Assembly: GCF_003382285.1 (NCBI RefSeq)
Contig: NZ_QTJR01000010.1
Location: 109,077-173,076 of the forward strand
Source of the DNA: Lysobacter soli
Lineage (GTDB): Bacteria; Pseudomonadota; Gammaproteobacteria; Xanthomonadales; Xanthomonadaceae
Length of the DNA stretch: 64,000 nucleotides
Reading direction: 5' to 3'
Positions 17,174 to 26,229 of the stretch are shown here, piece after piece (within the stretch, counting starts at the first letter, position 1; the number at the start of each line of letters is the position of its first letter). The notes below the pieces were generated by a model. That model made no database searches, was not told the origin of the DNA, and saw only the letters and a program-made list of their open reading frames with translations. A program made the translations under genes and the position numbers.

Positions 17174-18594
17174 AGCCGCGCGGCGTTGGCGCGCTCGCGC
17201 ACCTGCGCGAGTGTCCAGTCCTGCCGCAGCTCGCCGTTCTCCCACACGGTGACGAGCGCGTCCTCGAAGCCGGCCGGCGCGTTCGCCTCATCGAGCGACA
17301 GCGCGCCATCGGGCAACGCCACCGTGCGGTATTCGCCCGATTCGACATGCCGCGCCAGCGTCATCCGGCCGCGCTTGCTGGTCTTGCCGGGATCGGTGAC
17401 CGGTTCCTTGTAGACGTCGATCCAGCGACCGTCGACGCGCGCGGCGGAGCACTTCAGCGCGAACTTCTGCGTATCGCGATCCACGCGCTGCAACAGTGCG
17501 CCGCCCATGCCGAAGGTGAGGTTGTCGGCGGAATAACCGGCGCCGGTGGCGCGTTCGAGGATCGCGCGGATGCTGTCGGGGTTGATGCCGTCGCCCTGGA
17601 TCACGCGCACGTGGTTGAGCACGCGGAATCCCTTGCCGTTGACGACGTGGCCGAACGCCTCGTCGAGCCGGCGCAGGCATTCGTGGACGACCGCGACCGG
17701 ATCGCCCGAATCGGGCCGGATCACCACTGTCGCGCCGGAGGCGATCACCTCCTCGCGCAGCGTGCGGCCCCAGTGTTCGGACACGGCGCGGAAGATGTCG
17801 TAGCTGTCGGAGACCACCGCGACGATCGCGCCGGGCCTGGCGAACTGCCGGAGCATGTTGCGATAGGCGTCGACTTCGCGTTCGCGACCCCACGCGGTGA
17901 TCGTGCTGTGCTCGGCCGCGGGGATGGAGAACGCCGCCATCGGCTCGTGGTACCACGCGCGCGCCGCGAGCAGGCCGGACACCGTGTCGGTGCCCATGAA
18001 GTTCACCAGGTGCGACAGCCCGCCGATTGCCGCCGACTCCGCACTCGACACGCCGCGCGCGCCGAAGTCGTGCAGCTTGAACGGCAACTGGCCTTCCGGA
18101 TCGTCGCTGGTACGTTCGAGGAAGCCGCGGATCGTCTGCTTCGCATGCCAGCTCACCGTGGCGACCGTCACCGGATACCACAGCCGCAGCAGCAGCGTTT
18201 CGATGTACGACGGCACCCAGAACGCGCGCGGATCGGTCGATTCGATCGTCACCAGCGCCTGCTGCGTCGGCACGACCGTGCCTTCGGGCACGGCGCGGAT
18301 GCGCAGTGGCAGGCGACCGCCGTGGCGGTCGACGATGTCGCGCCAGCCGGCTTCGTTGAACGGCTCGCCGTGCGCGGCGAACAACTCGCGCGCCTGGTCG
18401 ATGTCGTCGCGCGTGACGCGACGTGCGAGCGCCTGCTTGAGGATCGACTGCAGCCCGAAGAACACCGTGCGGTCGTACAGCCCGCCGCGCGACTCGACGT
18501 AGAAGAACGTCGCGTCCGTGCCCGGCGGGTACTGCAGCCAGTGGCTGGCCTTGTAGCTGTCGGTGTTCAGCAGGAGGTTGTCGAGGAAATCCAT
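17170..18594 (-). CDS. nadV: Nicotinamide phosphoribosyltransferase (NAMPT/NadV type)
   Basis: A 474-residue enzyme that makes nicotinamide mononucleotide from nicotinamide and PRPP, the first step of a two-step NAD salvage route. The sequence follows the NAMPT subgroup: NTDSYKASHW at 10-19, GTDTVSG with Asp203 (the amide-selecting Asp of NAMPT), AEHSTITAWG with His229, SDSYDIFRAV, and the PRPP-site RPDSG from Arg293. Length fits bacterial NadV. The frame is open 34 codons upstream, but MDFLDN matches the family start. A neighbouring nadM-type gene is not seen. Substrate choice is inferred from the Asp. Confidence 0.88.
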   Translation of the reverse strand: MDFLDNLLLNTDSYKASHWLQYPPGTDATFFYVESRGGLYDRTVFFGLQSILKQALARRVTRDDIDQARELFAAHGEPFNEAGWRDIVDRHGGRLPLRIRAVPEGTVVPTQQALVTIESTDPRAFWVPSYIETLLLRLWYPVTVATVSWHAKQTIRGFLERTSDDPEGQLPFKLHDFGARGVSSAESAAIGGLSHLVNFMGTDTVSGLLAARAWYHEPMAAFSIPAAEHSTITAWGREREVDAYRNMLRQFARPGAIVAVVSDSYDIFRAVSEHWGRTLREEVIASGATVVIRPDSGDPVAVVHECLRRLDEAFGHVVNGKGFRVLNHVRVIQGDGINPDSIRAILERATGAGYSADNLTFGMGGALLQRVDRDTQKFALKCSAARVDGRWIDVYKEPVTDPGKTSKRGRMTLARHVESGEYRTVALPDGALSLDEANAPAGFEDALVTVWENGELRQDWTLAQVRERANAARL

Positions 18595-18711
18595 GGCGGT
18601 TCCGTCGTGGCGGGGGCGGCAATGCTTTCGCGTCGCCGCGCGCGCTGTTTGATCGCGCTCAAGCCGGCCGATGCATCCTGCACGCCGCGCCGTCACGGCG
18701 GCGCATCGCGA

Positions 18712-19245
18712 TTACAGCTGGCGCCATTGCCCCGGCGTCAAACCATCGAGGCGATGCGATCCGATCGCCACGCGCACCAGCCGCAGCGTCGGCAGCCCGA
18801 TCGCAGCAGTCATGCGGCGAACCTGCCGGTTGCGGCCTTCGCTGATGGTGATTTCAAGCCATGCGTCGGGCACGGTCTTGCGGAAGCGCACCGGCGGATC
18901 GCGCGGCCACAGCGCCGGCGCGTCGAGGCGTTGCACTTTCGCCGGACGCGTCGGGCCGTCGTTGAGCACGACGCCGCGTCGCAACGCCCCGATCTGCGCA
19001 TCCGACGGTTCGCCTTCGACCTGCACCCAGTACGTCTTGGGCTCCTTGTGGCGCGGATCGGTTAGCCGGTGCGCAAGCGCGCCGTCGTCGGTGAGCAGCA
19101 GCAGGCCTTCGCTGTCGTGGTCGAGCCGGCCGGCCGCGTACACGTCCGGCGGCAGCCCGAATTCGGCCAGCGTGCGGCGCGGCGGCGTGCTGCGGTCGGT
19201 GAACTGGCACAGCACGCCGTAGGGTTTGTTGAGGGCGATGAGCAT
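18712..19245 (-). CDS. rluE: 23S rRNA pseudouridine(2457) synthase
   Basis: A 177-residue RsuA/RluB-family pseudouridine synthase. The catalytic motif GRLDHDSEGLLLLTDDG carries Asp42. The start MLIALNKPYGVLCQF is the typical RluE/RluF beginning without an S4 domain, and the C-terminal EGRNRQVRRMTAAIG is conserved. E. coli RluE modifies U2457 of 23S rRNA. The gene is on the same strand as the flanking genes but widely spaced, so it is probably monocistronic. Confidence 0.88.
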   Translation of the reverse strand: MLIALNKPYGVLCQFTDRSTPPRRTLAEFGLPPDVYAAGRLDHDSEGLLLLTDDGALAHRLTDPRHKEPKTYWVQVEGEPSDAQIGALRRGVVLNDGPTRPAKVQRLDAPALWPRDPPVRFRKTVPDAWLEITISEGRNRQVRRMTAAIGLPTLRLVRVAIGSHRLDGLTPGQWRQL

Positions 19246-19325
19246 GTTGGAGCAGGAGCGAGCGTGGAGAAGCGAGGAATGAGCACGCTTGCCTCACTTC
19301 TCACTCTCCGACCCCACCCTTCACA

Positions 19326-20174
19326 TCAGGGCTTCACGAACCGCAGCGTCATGCGGTCGCTCTCGCCGATCGCCTTGTACTTGGCGTCGTCCTTCGCGTC
19401 GTGCTGGTTGGTCGGCGGCAGCGTCCACACACCGTTCGGATGGTCGGCGGTGTCCTTCGGATTGGCGTTGATCTCGCTCTTTTCCTGCAGCTTGAAGCCG
19501 GCCTTCTGCGCCAGTTCGATCACCAGCGCCTCGGTGAGGTAGCCGGAGGTCTTCATCTTCTCCAGGTCGGTGCCCGGCTTGGCGCGATGGTCGACCACGC
19601 CGAGCGTGCCGCCCGGCTTGAGCACGTCGAAGAACGCCTTGAAGTACGCATCGGCCGTGCCGTCGTCCACCCAGTTGTGCGCGTTGCGGAAGGTCAGCAC
19701 GACGTCGGCCGAGCCCGCGGCGCCGAAGTTCGGCGCCTTCGGATCGAAGTTCTGGACCTTCGCGTTGCCGTACACGGCGGTGTCGGCCAGGCGCTTGGCC
19801 ATCGCCTCGCTCTGGCGGTAGCGGTACTGCGGCTGGCCGGCGATCGCGGGGTCGTACATCGCCGCGACGTACTGCCCACCGTTCCTGAGGTACGGCGCGA
19901 GGATCTCGGTGTACCAGCCACCGCCGGGGGTGATCTCGACGACCGTCTGCGTGGGCTTCACGCCGAAGAACGCGAGCGTCTGTGCCGGATGGCGGTACGA
20001 ATCGCGCAGGCGATTCTTCGCGTCGCGCGTCGGCGCGTCGACTGCGGCCTGCAGCGACGACTCGACTGCGACCGACGACGCCTTCGGAGCGGGCTTGGTC
20101 TTGGATTGCGCGAGGATGGGGCCTTGCGCGACGAGCAGGGCGGGAACCAGGGCGGCAAGCAGAAGGCGTTTCAT
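19326..20174 (-). CDS. Exported class I SAM-dependent methyltransferase-like protein (COG4798 type)
   Basis: A 282-residue protein with a strong N-terminal signal peptide (MKRLLLAALVPALLVAQG) and then a methyltransferase fold. EITPGGGWYTEILAPYL corresponds to motif I, and ADVVLTFRNAHNW and LGVVDHRAKPGT to later motifs. A signal peptide on a SAM-dependent enzyme is odd because SAM is cytosolic; the family is known but its reaction is not. GGAG lies six bases before the chosen ATG, which favours it over an in-frame ATG four codons upstream. Confidence 0.75.
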   Translation of the reverse strand: MKRLLLAALVPALLVAQGPILAQSKTKPAPKASSVAVESSLQAAVDAPTRDAKNRLRDSYRHPAQTLAFFGVKPTQTVVEITPGGGWYTEILAPYLRNGGQYVAAMYDPAIAGQPQYRYRQSEAMAKRLADTAVYGNAKVQNFDPKAPNFGAAGSADVVLTFRNAHNWVDDGTADAYFKAFFDVLKPGGTLGVVDHRAKPGTDLEKMKTSGYLTEALVIELAQKAGFKLQEKSEINANPKDTADHPNGVWTLPPTNQHDAKDDAKYKAIGESDRMTLRFVKP

Positions 20175-20256
20175 GCAGGTCTCCATGACGGTGCCGGCTC
20201 CGGACGGGGCCGGTGAACGGGCGGCCAGACTACCCCCAACCCCGTGGCGGCCACCA

Positions 20257-21231
20257 TCAACGGACGGCACGGGTCCTTTTGACGGACGCCGCCTTGCGCG
20301 TCTTGGCGGGGGCCTTCTTCGGAGCGCCGCCGCGACGCGGCGTCATCGCGTCGCTGGCCGCGTACGTCGCCGCTTCCTCCAGCAGCCAGTCGCGGAAGCG
20401 CGCCAGCCCGCGGTGGTCGCGCGAGCGCGACGGGTAGACGAGGTAGTGCGCGAATTCGGTCTTCAGGCGTTCGTCGAACAGTTCGACCAGGTGCCCGGCC
20501 TCGACCAGCGGCCGCGCGAGCGTCACGCGTCCCAGCACGATGCCCATGCCTTCGGCCGCCGCCCGGTGCAGGTTTTCCGAATCGTCGAAGATGGCCACGA
20601 AACGCTCCGGCGGCTTCCCGCCGAACTTCGCGAACCATTCGCTCCAGCGCCCGCCGGGCGCGCCCAGCAGCGGGAACTGGCTGAGGGTGGCCAGCGTCGG
20701 CCGGCCGAGGCGCTCGATCAGCGCCGGGCTCGCGGTCGGCGTCATCCAGTCGTCGAACAGATGCACCGCTTCCACGCCCGGCCACTTGCCCGGGCCGAAG
20801 CGGATGCCGGCGTCGATGGCGGTTTCGCGCGAGAAGTCGACGGGATCGATGTTGGACTGGAGGCTGATTTCCAGCTGCGGATGCGCCGAGAGGAAGCGCG
20901 GCAGGCGCGGCACGAGCCAGCTCGATGCGAAGGAGGGCATCAGCGTCACGGCGAGCGCGTCGTCGCGACGCACGCGGCGCGGCGCGAGCGCCAGTTCGAT
21001 CGCTTCCAGGTGCGGCGCGATGCGGTCGTACAGCGCCTGCCCGTGTTCGGTGAGCTTCACGCCCCGCGCGCCGCGCACGAACAGGCGGCGATCGAGGCGT
21101 TCCTCGATGGTGCGGATCTGGTGGCTCAGTGCGCTGACGGTGAGGTGCATCGACTCGGCCGCGCGGGTGAGATTCCCGGCGCGCGCGGCGGCGATGAAAC
21201 CCAGCAGGGCCTGCAACGGCGGACGGCTCAT
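20257..21231 (-). CDS. LysR family transcriptional regulator, GcvA-like
   Basis: A 324-residue regulator. The N-terminal winged HTH is clear (FIAAARAGNLTRAAESMHL, then SALSHQIRTIEERL), followed by a type 2 periplasmic-binding-like effector domain from about residue 90. The C-terminal 30 residues are Lys/Arg/Ala-rich. GGAGG precedes the ATG by a few bases. A 69-residue protein gene starts divergently 151 bp away, the usual layout for a LysR protein and its target. The effector is unknown. Confidence 0.88.
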   Translation of the reverse strand: MSRPPLQALLGFIAAARAGNLTRAAESMHLTVSALSHQIRTIEERLDRRLFVRGARGVKLTEHGQALYDRIAPHLEAIELALAPRRVRRDDALAVTLMPSFASSWLVPRLPRFLSAHPQLEISLQSNIDPVDFSRETAIDAGIRFGPGKWPGVEAVHLFDDWMTPTASPALIERLGRPTLATLSQFPLLGAPGGRWSEWFAKFGGKPPERFVAIFDDSENLHRAAAEGMGIVLGRVTLARPLVEAGHLVELFDERLKTEFAHYLVYPSRSRDHRGLARFRDWLLEEAATYAASDAMTPRRGGAPKKAPAKTRKAASVKRTRAVR

Positions 21232-21382
21232 TCGACCTCCTCGTGCCCCGGCGACTCTTGAACCGGATTCAAGACTGGCTTGCAGAACCGTCGCTTTTTC
21301 GGGCTTCGGCGCGGGCGTATCTTGCAACGCACTCAAGGAAGTTGTCCACGCCACGCAGGCCGCCGCACACCGGGAGCACGCC

Positions 21383-21592
21383 ATGAACGTCTTCACCAAT
21401 CTCTTCATTCCGCAGGCCGACCAGGCCGAGCCGCACCCGTTCGACGACCTCGACGAGCGCTTCGCCGGCTACGGCAACCGCATCGCGTCCGCGCGCTTCT
21501 TCGCACCGCTGGGCCACGCCCGCGCGAAGCGCGAGCAGGCGGCGTCCGAATCGTCGTTCGACGACGAACTCGCGATCTGCGGCTGCGGCTGA
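21383..21592 (+). CDS. Small hypothetical protein ending in Cys-Gly-Cys-Gly
   Basis: A 69-residue soluble protein with no recognised domain. The N-terminal part is MNVFTNLFIP, the middle is charged, and the C-terminus is FDDELAICGCG. A terminal CGCG could bind metal, form a disulfide or be a processing site; none of this is shown. It is divergent from the LysR regulator gene and precedes the TonB receptor gene by 256 bp, so it could be a LysR target. The start is chosen as the first ATG giving this compact frame. Confidence 0.55.
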   Translation: MNVFTNLFIPQADQAEPHPFDDLDERFAGYGNRIASARFFAPLGHARAKREQAASESSFDDELAICGCG

Positions 21593-21734
21593 CCTCCGCG
21601 CACGCGTCGTCCCAAGGCGACCGCCCGCGCCCACCACATCGCCAGGTTTTCCCCCGTGCGCCGCGCCCCCACCGCGGCGCTTTTCTTTGTGCGGCCACAA
21701 CGTGCCGCCGGCGCACCAGAAGACTTCGGCTCGA

Positions 21735-21783
21735 TTGTTCGGCCCGGTTGGACGCCCTACAATCGCGAACGATTCTTATTTGC
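21735..21783 (+). promoter_or_regulatory. Sigma-70-like promoter abutting a candidate Fur box
   Basis: TTGTTC (21735-21740) and TACAAT (21758-21763) are spaced by 17 bp. Starting two bases after the -10 is GCGAACGATTCTTATTTGC (21765-21783). Its second half resembles Fur boxes of gammaproteobacteria, which have the general form GCAAATGA...TCATTTGC. It lies about 65 bp before the TonB receptor ATG, so iron-dependent repression of the operon is the natural inference. Confidence 0.6.
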
Positions 21784-21848
21784 CGGCCACCGGCGCGACA
21801 CGCATCGTGCGCTCCCGGCCAGGGCCAGCCTCCACTTCAAGGTTCCCG

Positions 21849-23993
21849 ATGCGCTCCCACCGCTCCGCCGTCCGGTCGTTGCCGGTCTCGATCCGCCACG
21901 CGCTCGCCGTCGCGATGCTCGCCGGCGCCGCCATGCCCGCGTTCGCCCAGCAGGGCGCCAGCGCCACGGACCTGGATTCGGTCGAAGTGCGCGCGCCGAT
22001 CGCCCGCACCGCCGGCACCGCGACCAAGACCGACACGCCGATCCGCGAGATCCCGCAATCGATCTCGGTCGTCACCGACCAGCAGATGAAGGACCGTGCG
22101 ATCCACGGGATCGAGGAGGCGATCTGGTTTACGGCCGGCGCGCAGGGCGGCGGCTACGGCGGCGATCCGCGTTCGGACTGGCTGCTGCTGCGCGGCTTCA
22201 CGCCGGCGCGCTACCTCGATGGCCTCGCGCTCGCGGAAGGCAGCGGTACGTCGATCACGCGCATCGAGCCGTACGGCCTGGAGCGCGTGGAAGTGCTCAA
22301 GGGTCCGGCGTCGGTTGCCTACGGCGCGATGCCGCCCGGCGGCATGGTCAATTACGTGAGCAAGCGTCCGACCGACGCGACGCTGCGCGAGGTCGAAGTG
22401 CAGGTCGGCACGTACGACCTGTTCCAGCTCGCCGGCGACTTCGGCGGCAGGCTTACCGACGACGGCGTCTGGACGTACCGCCTCACCGCGCTGGCGCGCC
22501 AGAGCGACGACGAAATCGACTTCGTGCACGACGACCGCTATTTCATCGCGCCGGCGCTGACGTGGAAGCCGGACGAAGCGAACTCGCTGACGCTGCTCGC
22601 GCGCTGGCAGAAGAACGACACCGTCGCCGGCGCCGGCTTCCTGCCGGCCGAAGGCACGCTGCTGCCGAACCCGAACGGCCGCATCGCGCGCAACCGCTTC
22701 ACCGGCGAGCCGGGCTTCAACAATTACGACAAGACGATGACGTCGCTGGGGTGGGAGTACTTCCATGACTTCGGCGGCGGCGCGACGTTCCGCCAGAACC
22801 TGCGCTACGGCGTGACGAAGATCGATCCGAGCACGTCGGTCGGCGCGTTCGGCTGGCTTGCCGATCCGGTGACGTTCCAGCCCGTCGATTACCGCACGCT
22901 CGTGCGCTACCTCTGGAATACGGAGGAAGAGAGCAAGACCTTCGGCGTCGACAACCAGCTGCAGTTCGACTTCAGCACCGGCGCGGTGGAGCACACGCTG
23001 CTCACCGGCCTGGACTTCCGCCGCGCGCGCAACGATTACGCGTCGGCATTCGTGTTCGGCGCGCCGACGCTGGACCTGTTCGCGCCGGTGTACGGTTCGC
23101 CGATCGTGGAGCCTGATTTCTCCTCGCGTACGCGCCAGACGCAGTCGCAGTTCGGCCTGTACGCGCAGGACCAGATGAAGGTCGATCGCTGGGTGGTCAC
23201 GCTCGGCGCGCGCCAGGATTGGGTCGGCACCGACACGCACGAAGTCATCGGCGGTGCGCAGTCGCACCAGAGCGACGACAAGTTCTCCGGCCGCGTCGGT
23301 GTGAACTACCTCTTCGACAACGGCTTCGCGCCGTACATCGGCTGGTCGCAGTCGTTCCAGCCCACCGTCGGCACCGACTTCTTCGGCACCGCGTTCGTGC
23401 CGACCACCGGCGAGCAGACGGAGATCGGCCTGAAATACCAGCCGGCCAGCAATCGCGTGCTCGCCACGATCGCCGCCTACGAGCTGGTGCAGGAGAACAC
23501 GCTGGTCGTGGATCCGAACCACACGCTGTACTCGATCCAGCAGGGCGAGACGAAGGTGCGCGGCGTCGAGCTGGAAGGCCGCTGGAACGTCGGCAACGGC
23601 CTGAGCGTGTACGGCGCCTACACCTACACCGATTCGGAAGTGACGAAGTCGACCGACCCGCTGTCGCTGGGCAAGGAGATCCCGCTGCAGCCGGAGAACG
23701 TCGCCTCGCTCGGCGCCGATTACACGATCATCGGCGGCGCGCTGTCGGGCCTGGGCTTCGGTGCCGGCGTGCGTTACACCGGCGAGCATTACGGCGATGC
23801 GTACAACGCATGGCAGACGCCGTCGTACACGCTGTTCGACGCGTCGGTGCATTACGACATCGGCGCGTGGCGCCTGCAGCTCAACGCGCAGAACGTCGGC
23901 GACAAGGACTACATCGCGACCTGCAACAGCGGGACCTGGTGCTACTACGGCTATCCGCGCACGGTCACCGCGACCGCGCGCTACCAGTGGTGA
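21849..23993 (+). CDS. TonB-dependent siderophore receptor
   Basis: A 714-residue outer-membrane receptor. The signal peptide ends near residue 34 (AMPAFAQQG). The plug follows, with EIPQSISVVTDQQMKDR, LLLRGF and ERVEVLKGPASVAYG, motifs of FhuA/FpvA-type siderophore receptors. A 22-strand barrel occupies the rest and the protein ends in ATARYQW with a terminal aromatic. It is the first gene of an operon with two small membrane proteins and a PepSY protein, and a Fur-like box lies in the promoter. The ligand is probably an iron(III) siderophore; its identity is unknown. Confidence 0.92.
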   Translation: MRSHRSAVRSLPVSIRHALAVAMLAGAAMPAFAQQGASATDLDSVEVRAPIARTAGTATKTDTPIREIPQSISVVTDQQMKDRAIHGIEEAIWFTAGAQGGGYGGDPRSDWLLLRGFTPARYLDGLALAEGSGTSITRIEPYGLERVEVLKGPASVAYGAMPPGGMVNYVSKRPTDATLREVEVQVGTYDLFQLAGDFGGRLTDDGVWTYRLTALARQSDDEIDFVHDDRYFIAPALTWKPDEANSLTLLARWQKNDTVAGAGFLPAEGTLLPNPNGRIARNRFTGEPGFNNYDKTMTSLGWEYFHDFGGGATFRQNLRYGVTKIDPSTSVGAFGWLADPVTFQPVDYRTLVRYLWNTEEESKTFGVDNQLQFDFSTGAVEHTLLTGLDFRRARNDYASAFVFGAPTLDLFAPVYGSPIVEPDFSSRTRQTQSQFGLYAQDQMKVDRWVVTLGARQDWVGTDTHEVIGGAQSHQSDDKFSGRVGVNYLFDNGFAPYIGWSQSFQPTVGTDFFGTAFVPTTGEQTEIGLKYQPASNRVLATIAAYELVQENTLVVDPNHTLYSIQQGETKVRGVELEGRWNVGNGLSVYGAYTYTDSEVTKSTDPLSLGKEIPLQPENVASLGADYTIIGGALSGLGFGAGVRYTGEHYGDAYNAWQTPSYTLFDASVHYDIGAWRLQLNAQNVGDKDYIATCNSGTWCYYGYPRTVTATARYQW

Positions 23994-24002
23994 CCTGAGG
24001 CG

Positions 24003-24287
24003 ATGAATCCGCTCGCCACAATCATGGCCATCGCGATGTCGCTGGGGTCGGCGGCGTCGCTGTATGCCGCGTCCCCGCATTGCCGCTGGCCGTCGTGGCG
24101 TCGCCATGCAGCGCGCGGAAAGCTCGTCGGCGGCCTGCTGGCCGTGGCGTCACTGTGGGCATTCATCGCGCAGCTCGGCGTCGGCGCCGGGCTGTGCGCG
24201 ATGCTGGGGACGTGGATGCTCGGCTTGATGGTGTTTCCTTACCTCGCGTGGCGCACTGCGCCGGCCGGCAACGGAGAGACACGCTGA
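24003..24287 (+). CDS. Small membrane protein, DUF3325-like
   Basis: The 94 residues carry about three hydrophobic segments separated by a basic loop (CRWPSWRRHAARGK). Size, topology and position between a TonB receptor and a PepSY protein resemble DUF3325 proteins found in siderophore-uptake operons. The assignment is by context and pattern, not a strong motif. It starts 9 bp after the receptor stop, and its TGA overlaps the next ATG. Confidence 0.6.
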   Translation: MNPLATIMAIAMSLGSAASLYAASPHCRWPSWRRHAARGKLVGGLLAVASLWAFIAQLGVGAGLCAMLGTWMLGLMVFPYLAWRTAPAGNGETR

Positions 24288-24550
24288 TGTGGGCGCGCGC
24301 GTTCGCCGGGATCGTGCCAGGTTTCCTGCTGTCGGCGGGACTGGTCGGCCTGCTCACGTGGGCGTTGCCGGGCCCGTGGCAGGGCACCATCGTCGCCGGA
24401 GTCATCGCGTTCTTCGTCGTCTGGATCGCGGTGATGGGCGCGAGCTTCCAGTTCGCCAGCGGAAAGCGCGCGTGGGCGTGGTTGAGTGCTTTGGCCATCG
24501 TTTCGTTGGGCGCGCTGTGGTTGTTGCAGTGGCTGCGCTGGGTCGAATGA
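24287..24550 (+). CDS. Small membrane protein, DUF3649-like
   Basis: An 87-residue inner-membrane protein with about three helices (GFLLSAGLVGLLTWALP, then IVAGVIAFFVVWIAVMG, then LSALAIVSLGALWLL). This matches the DUF3649-type companion proteins of PepSY membrane proteins in iron-uptake operons. It overlaps the preceding gene by one base and precedes the PepSY gene by 7 bp. Its role is unknown; it is probably a partner in the inner-membrane iron-handling complex. Confidence 0.6.
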   Translation: MWARAFAGIVPGFLLSAGLVGLLTWALPGPWQGTIVAGVIAFFVVWIAVMGASFQFASGKRAWAWLSALAIVSLGALWLLQWLRWVE

Positions 24551-24557
24551 GGACGCG

Positions 24558-26165
24558 ATGAAGATTTCCTCCAGCACGCTGCGCACGTTCACCACGCTGC
24601 ACACCTGGGTCGGCCTCGTCGCCGGCTTCGCGCTGTTCGTGGCGTTCTATGCGGGCGCGATCACCATCTTCCACCACGACCTGCAGGCATGGCAGTCGCC
24701 GCACGGCGTGCACGCCACGTCGCAGACATTGGCCGAAGCTCAGCAGCTGCTGGACGAAACGCTCGCGCGCCATCCCGAGTCGCGCAAGCACGTCGGCATG
24801 GTGTTTCCCGGCGAGGAGTATCCGATCACCGCCACGTACTGGCAGGACGCGTCGGGCACGTGGCGCTACGCGACCACCGAACATCCCGAAGGCCTCGACG
24901 AGATGCCCGGCGGCGCGCTGTCGGAACTGGTCAACGCGCTGCACTACTCGCTCGGCATTCCCGTCGCCGGCACCTACCTGATGGGCATCGTCAGCTTGCT
25001 GTACGGGCTGGCGCTGATTTCCGGCGTCGTGATCCACCTGCCGAAACTGGTCGACGACCTGTTCGCGCTGCGTCCCGGCCGCAATCTCAAGCGCATGTGG
25101 CAGGACGCGCACAACGTCATCGGCGTGCTGAGTCTGCCGATGCACATCATGTTCGCCGTCACCGGCGCGATGCTGTGCCTGGTGATGATCGCGATGCTCG
25201 CGCTCAATCCGCTGATCTATCGCAACCAGTTGATGACGGCGCTCGGTCCGGCGATGGACACTGCACCGGTCGTCACGCCCGCGGGTCGCGAGCAGGAGAT
25301 CGGCTCGCTCGCGATGTGGCACGAGCGCAGCGTCGCCATCGCGCGCGAGCAGGGCATCGAAGAGTTCGAGCCCGCCTACCTCAAGCTCGCCAACGCCGGC
25401 GACGCGAACGCGACGGTGGAAGTCACCGGCGAATCGTCGGGCACGCTTGGTCCGCTGGGTTCGGTCGCGATGAACGCGAACACCGGCGCGACGCTCGCCA
25501 CGCAGCTGCCCGGCCAGCGCGACGCGAACCACGCCACGCTGTCGTCCGCGTACGCGCTGCATTTCGGCGAGTACGGCAACGCGTGGGTGCAGTGGTTGTA
25601 CTTCCTGCTCGGCCTCGGCGGCGCGTTCCTGTTCTACTCGGGCAACCTGTTGTGGATCGAGGCACGCCGCAAGCGTCGGCAGGCCGAACAGGGCCGCGCG
25701 CAGCTGTGGATGGCGCGCGCGACGGTGGGCGTATGCATCGGCGTGTGCGTGGCGATCTCCGTCGCGTTCATCGCAACGCAGTTGCTGCAGCTGCCGGCGC
25801 TGTCGGGCATCGGGCTTGCATCCGGCGTGAATGCCGCGTGCTTCGCGACGTGGGCACTGTGCGCGCTGTGGGCTGCATTGCGCCCGCCGATCCGCGCCGC
25901 GCACGAACTGCTGTGGGTCGCCGCGATCACGACCGCGCTGATTCCGTTCGCGCACGGCATCGTCACCGGCGCATGGTGGTGGACGAGTGCGGCTGCCGGG
26001 CATTGGGCGCTCTTTGCGATCGATGCCGGCGCGATTGCGATGGCCGTCGGCTTCGCGTGGCTGGCCCGCGTCACCGCGCGCCGCATGCGCGAGGGCGAGG
26101 CGAACAGCGTGTGGGCGATCGCGCCCGCGCCGGTCGCCGCGCGCGTGGAAGCGCCGCAACCGTAG
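24558..26165 (+). CDS. PepSY-associated transmembrane protein (PiuB-like)
   Basis: A 535-residue inner-membrane protein. An N-terminal helix (TTLHTWVGLVAGFALFVAFY) is followed by a large PepSY-type periplasmic loop, a second helix, another soluble loop and about four C-terminal helices. His residues near the helices (LHTW, TIFHHD, ALHYSLG, HFGEYG) fit members thought to reduce ferric siderophores. It is the last gene of the TonB receptor operon, and the context supports release of iron from an imported siderophore. The family biochemistry is only partly characterised. Confidence 0.8.
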   Translation: MKISSSTLRTFTTLHTWVGLVAGFALFVAFYAGAITIFHHDLQAWQSPHGVHATSQTLAEAQQLLDETLARHPESRKHVGMVFPGEEYPITATYWQDASGTWRYATTEHPEGLDEMPGGALSELVNALHYSLGIPVAGTYLMGIVSLLYGLALISGVVIHLPKLVDDLFALRPGRNLKRMWQDAHNVIGVLSLPMHIMFAVTGAMLCLVMIAMLALNPLIYRNQLMTALGPAMDTAPVVTPAGREQEIGSLAMWHERSVAIAREQGIEEFEPAYLKLANAGDANATVEVTGESSGTLGPLGSVAMNANTGATLATQLPGQRDANHATLSSAYALHFGEYGNAWVQWLYFLLGLGGAFLFYSGNLLWIEARRKRRQAEQGRAQLWMARATVGVCIGVCVAISVAFIATQLLQLPALSGIGLASGVNAACFATWALCALWAALRPPIRAAHELLWVAAITTALIPFAHGIVTGAWWWTSAAAGHWALFAIDAGAIAMAVGFAWLARVTARRMREGEANSVWAIAPAPVAARVEAPQP

Positions 26166-26229
26166 GCGCGGCCGTCACGGGCCGTTCGCGGCGTTCTGCC
26201 ATAAGGACGTCGCGAACAGGAAAGCCCGG

